Made by a program: the position numbers and the translations under genes
Shown here: in pieces, positions 5,169 to 7,290 of the stretch
How positions within the stretch are numbered: the stretch's first letter is position 1
How the letters are laid out: every line of letters starts with the position of its first letter
The notes under the pieces: generated by a model
Seen by the model: the letters and a program-made list of their open reading frames with translations, nothing else
Told to the model about the DNA's origin: nothing
Databases searched by the model: none
DNA from: Dehalococcoidia bacterium
GTDB taxonomy: Bacteria; Chloroflexota; Dehalococcoidia; Dehalococcoidales; BS750m-G39
Direction of reading: 5' to 3'
DNA: 7,290 nucleotides
Assembly: GCA_030640325.1 (NCBI GenBank)
Contig: DAOWJM010000037.1
Span: forward strand, 1-7,290

Positions 5169-6470
5169 CTACCGCATAAGACCGGGCAGGAACAGTACGA
5201 TTTGAGGAAAAGCTACCAATATAATCAAGGAAATTATACAAGCGGCAAGATAGAAACTCACACCCTTGAAGATAGTCTCAAGAGGTACATCTGGAACCAA
5301 CCCCTTGACCACATACACATTTACACCCACTGGCGGGGTAATCGCCCCCATGGTTGTTGCCATCATTAATATTATCCCAGTCCATATGGGGTCGTAACCC
5401 AGGGCTATAAGTAGTGGGAAGAAGATAGGGATGGTGACTACCAGAAATCCCAGGGCATCCATAAGGCAGCCACCGATAATATAGATGAGTAATACTATTG
5501 CCAAAATACCAACATGGGGTATGGGTAGGGCAGATGCCCAATCTGCCAAGAAAAAGGGGAGCCTGGTTGCCGTCAAGAAGCGACCAAAAATCACCGCCCC
5601 GGTAACCAGAACCATGACCATGCACGATGTCCGCAATGTTTCCGTAATGGATTTAGTAAATCTTTGCCAGGTAAGCTCCCTCCTGGCTAGGGCAATAATT
5701 ATAGCACCAAAGGCGCCAGCAGCGCCGGCTTCGGTAGGGGTAAACCAGCCAGCATAGAGACCGCCTAACACCAGAGCAAATAAAGCCAGCACTTCCAGGA
5801 CTCCGGGGAAAGCTGCTATCTTCTCCTTAAAGCTCGTCTTTTCCCCGGCAGGACCAAAGTGAGGCTTCCACCGGCAAAGAACATAAATGGTAATCAGAAA
5901 CAAGACACCCAGAAGGATGCCAGGTAAAATGCCACCAAAGAAGAGCTTGATTATGGATTGTTCGGTCTGCAACCCGATAACGATAAGGACGACACTGGGG
6001 GGGATAACCACACCCAGGGTGCCACCGGTGGCAACAGTGCTGGTACTCAATAATGGGTCATAACCATACTTTTTCATCTGGGGTAAAGCTACTGTGCCCA
6101 TAGTAGCCGCCGTAGCCGTATTGGAGCCACAGATAGCAGCAAAAAACTCATCAGCCACTATAGTAGCCATAGCTATGCCGCCTCGCAGTTGCCCCACCCA
6201 CTTATATGCCGTATCATAAAGCCTGACACTTATCCCCGAATTGAAGCAGATAAAACCCATAAAGATAAACAGGGGGATGACCGTCAGACCATAAGTCGAG
6301 AACCGTCCCCAGATATCTGTGGCTAGTATGTGAAACGCTGCATCAGGTGAAATAAAATAGCTCATGCCAAGAAAGCCAGCCAGAGCCATAGCGAAGCCAA
6401 CCGGCATTCGCAGGAACATAAACACCAGCATAACTACTATGCCGATAATGGCAACTATATTGGGGCTCAT
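5169..6470 (-). CDS. dctM: TRAP transporter large permease subunit (DctM)
   Basis: DctM is the ion-coupled membrane channel of tripartite TRAP importers, which take up organic acids and related compounds using the sodium gradient and a periplasmic-type binding protein. The 433-residue product is hydrophobic throughout, of normal family length, and compatible with 11-13 helices. Family landmarks are FRMPVGFAMALAGF early on, AAICGSNTATAATMG at about 111-125, GTLGVVIPPS at about 150-159, and in the second half MDALGFLVVTIPIFFPL, followed by MGAITPPVGVNVYV. The ATG (6468-6470) overlaps the dctQ TGA by 4 bp (ATGA), so translation is coupled. The gene ends the operon, which converges on the MFS gene. 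The ligand is set by DctP, whose binding part is outside the window. Confidence 0.96.
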   Translation of the reverse strand: MSPNIVAIIGIVVMLVFMFLRMPVGFAMALAGFLGMSYFISPDAAFHILATDIWGRFSTYGLTVIPLFIFMGFICFNSGISVRLYDTAYKWVGQLRGGIAMATIVADEFFAAICGSNTATAATMGTVALPQMKKYGYDPLLSTSTVATGGTLGVVIPPSVVLIVIGLQTEQSIIKLFFGGILPGILLGVLFLITIYVLCRWKPHFGPAGEKTSFKEKIAAFPGVLEVLALFALVLGGLYAGWFTPTEAGAAGAFGAIIIALARRELTWQRFTKSITETLRTSCMVMVLVTGAVIFGRFLTATRLPFFLADWASALPIPHVGILAIVLLIYIIGGCLMDALGFLVVTIPIFFPLLIALGYDPIWTGIILMMATTMGAITPPVGVNVYVVKGLVPDVPLETIFKGVSFYLAACIISLIILVAFPQIVLFLPGLMR

Positions 6471-6958
6471 CTCTTCACCGCCTGAGCCATTGACTTCAAG
6501 AAATCAAGTAGCAGCACCAAACAGAGAAAGGCACAGCCAAGGGCTACTGCATAGATGAGGGGGAAGAAAGTTATCTTAAGTGTTGCCGATACCAAACCAA
6601 TTTCCCAAACGCGGCTAGCCAGCTCTGTAATTCGCCAGGCTACAAGCACAAATAGAGCCATACTCATAAAGGACATAATAGCATCAATAATTACCTGAGC
6701 CCGCTGCCGAAGTCGGATGACGAATATGTCTACGGCAACATGGCCGCGATTAATCTGAGTATAGCCTAGGGCAAAGGCAGCCACCAGCGCCGCCAGCCAG
6801 CCAACAACTTCAGCAGTAGAGCCAAAGGGCACGTAGACAGCACGCAAAAGCATGTTGCCCACAGTGAGGAGCATCATTGCCACCAAGGCACCGCCGGCTA
6901 CCCAGTTGACCCATTTATTCAAAGCATTGCTAATCTTTTCTAAATGAGTCACTTTCAT
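6467..6958 (-). CDS. dctQ: TRAP transporter small permease subunit (DctQ)
   Basis: DctQ is the four-helix membrane partner of DctM. The 163-residue product has hydrophobic segments at about 17-40, 48-68, 91-113 and 130-156, and the family signature NRGHVAVDI at about residues 70-78 after the second helix. Its TGA overlaps the dctM ATG. The start is uncertain by two codons. ATG at 6956-6958 has its GAGG only 1 nt upstream, while GTG at 6950-6952 (codon 3) is 7 nt from the same GAGG, a better spacing. Lying 104 bp after dctP, it is separated by two stem-loops likely to lower membrane subunit expression relative to the binding protein. Confidence 0.94.
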   Translation of the reverse strand: MKVTHLEKISNALNKWVNWVAGGALVAMMLLTVGNMLLRAVYVPFGSTAEVVGWLAALVAAFALGYTQINRGHVAVDIFVIRLRQRAQVIIDAIMSFMSMALFVLVAWRITELASRVWEIGLVSATLKITFFPLIYAVALGCAFLCLVLLLDFLKSMAQAVKR

Positions 6959-6972
6959 ACCTCAAACATTAC

Positions 6973-7013
6973 TAGAGGGTACCCGCAGCCAAAAAGCTAT
7001 TGGGCACCCTCTA
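6973..7013 (-). promoter_or_regulatory. Stem-loop proximal to dctQ in the dctP-dctQ gap
   Basis: On the minus strand TAGAGGGTGCCC and GGGTACCCTCTA pair over 12 positions with one mismatch (outer arms 7006-7013 and 6973-6980). A short AGC/GCT pairing lies inside around TTTTTG. It is followed by AGTAATG rather than a T run, so it is not a standard intrinsic terminator. A role in protecting the dctP 3' end or in partial attenuation is inferred. Confidence 0.6.
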
Positions 7014-7015
7014 TC

Positions 7016-7044
7016 AGCCTAGAAGTTACACAGAACCTAGGGCT
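7016..7044 (-). promoter_or_regulatory. Stem-loop just after dctP
   Basis: On the minus strand AGCC(C)TAG (7044-7037) pairs with CTAGGCT (7022-7016) with one bulged C. An inner GTT/AAC pairing closes a CTGTGT loop. It lies 18 nt beyond the dctP stop and 2 nt before the next stem-loop. No U tract follows. Confidence 0.5.
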
Positions 7045-7062
7045 ATGTGCCTTATTTAGTCT

Positions 7063-7290
7063 TTATTCGCTGTACAGCTCCATAAGCTCATACAATCTAT
7101 CTATGAACTCTTGCCCTGGGAGCCCTTTAGCTGCCGTATCAGCCAGATAACCATCAACTAGAGGCTCAAGAGCTTCATCCCACTTTGCCTTCTCTTCTGG
7201 GGAAAGGGTGAGCATTTGAAAACCGTGTTCATCTATTGCCCACTGGAGGGACTCATCAATATGTGCATCCATGGCAACCTCACCGGTCCA
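7063..7290 (-). CDS. dctP: TRAP transporter substrate-binding protein, C-terminal end (partial)
   Basis: Only the last 75 residues are present, and the frame is open through the right edge of the window. The sequence fits the C-terminus of a DctP-type solute receptor: a helix-rich acidic tail with FQMLTLSPEEKAKWDEALEPLVD, then EFIDRLYELMELYSE before TAA (7063-7065). The LSPEEKAKW pattern is typical of this family near its end, and the position directly upstream of dctQ and dctM supports it. The whole protein would be expected to have about 320-380 residues with an N-terminal secretion signal. The ligand-binding residues are not in view, so the substrate cannot be called. A methionine codon at 7270-7272 is internal and not the start. 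Confidence 0.85.
   Translation of the reverse strand, partial: WTGEVAMDAHIDESLQWAIDEHGFQMLTLSPEEKAKWDEALEPLVDGYLADTAAKGLPGQEFIDRLYELMELYSE

Noticed and set aside
4872..5369. 165-codon plus-strand open frame across the MFS end and the dctM 3' part
   Set aside because: It overlaps two well-supported genes in other frames. Its cysteine- and histidine-rich product is unlike a real protein family.
1..7290. A new defence, phage or biosynthetic system
   Set aside because: All nine genes belong to well-known families (PheS, L20, L35, IF-3, ThrRS, MFS, DctM, DctQ, DctP), and no unassigned coding region remains. The novelty is confined to regulation and start codons.

Overview
The window looks like chromosomal DNA of an uncultured Chloroflexota, probably close to Dehalococcoidia. 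This is an inference from several weak cues: the gene order thrS-infC-rpmI-rplT-pheS, a short threonyl-tRNA synthetase without a TGS domain, frequent non-ATG starts (TTG, GTG, apparently ATA), and GC-rich CCCTCTCC/GGAGAGGG hairpin repeats. No rRNA, tRNA, CRISPR array, transposase or phage gene was seen.

Layout. Positions 1-3867 (minus strand) hold a translation block read from right to left: thrS, infC (IF3), rpmI (L35), rplT (L20) and the first 190 codons of pheS, which runs off the left edge. It appears to be three transcription units. thrS has its own sigma70-type promoter. A second promoter begins right after the thrS stop codon and serves infC-rpmI-rplT. That unit seems to end at an intrinsic terminator inside a hairpin-rich, MITE-like repeat at about 640-820. 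A third promoter lies just upstream of pheS. A MFS exporter gene (3976-5121, plus strand) diverges from thrS. The two promoters stand back to back with their -35 boxes 10 bp apart and a dyad TTGCCA-N7-TGGCAA over the MFS promoter. The spacing suggests that the MFS transcript begins at or next to its ATG (leaderless). Positions 5169-7290 (minus strand) hold a TRAP transporter operon: the 3' end of dctP (partial), dctQ and dctM. dctQ and dctM overlap by 4 bp, and two consecutive stem-loops lie between dctP and dctQ.

The genes fall into a housekeeping translation cluster (tRNA charging, initiation, 50S proteins) and two membrane transport units: secondary efflux by the MFS protein and sodium-driven uptake of probably an organic acid by TRAP. 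I see no sign of a new multi-gene system. The points of interest are regulatory: the infC start codon, the promoter architecture, the repeat that supplies a terminator, and the dctP/dctQ hairpins.
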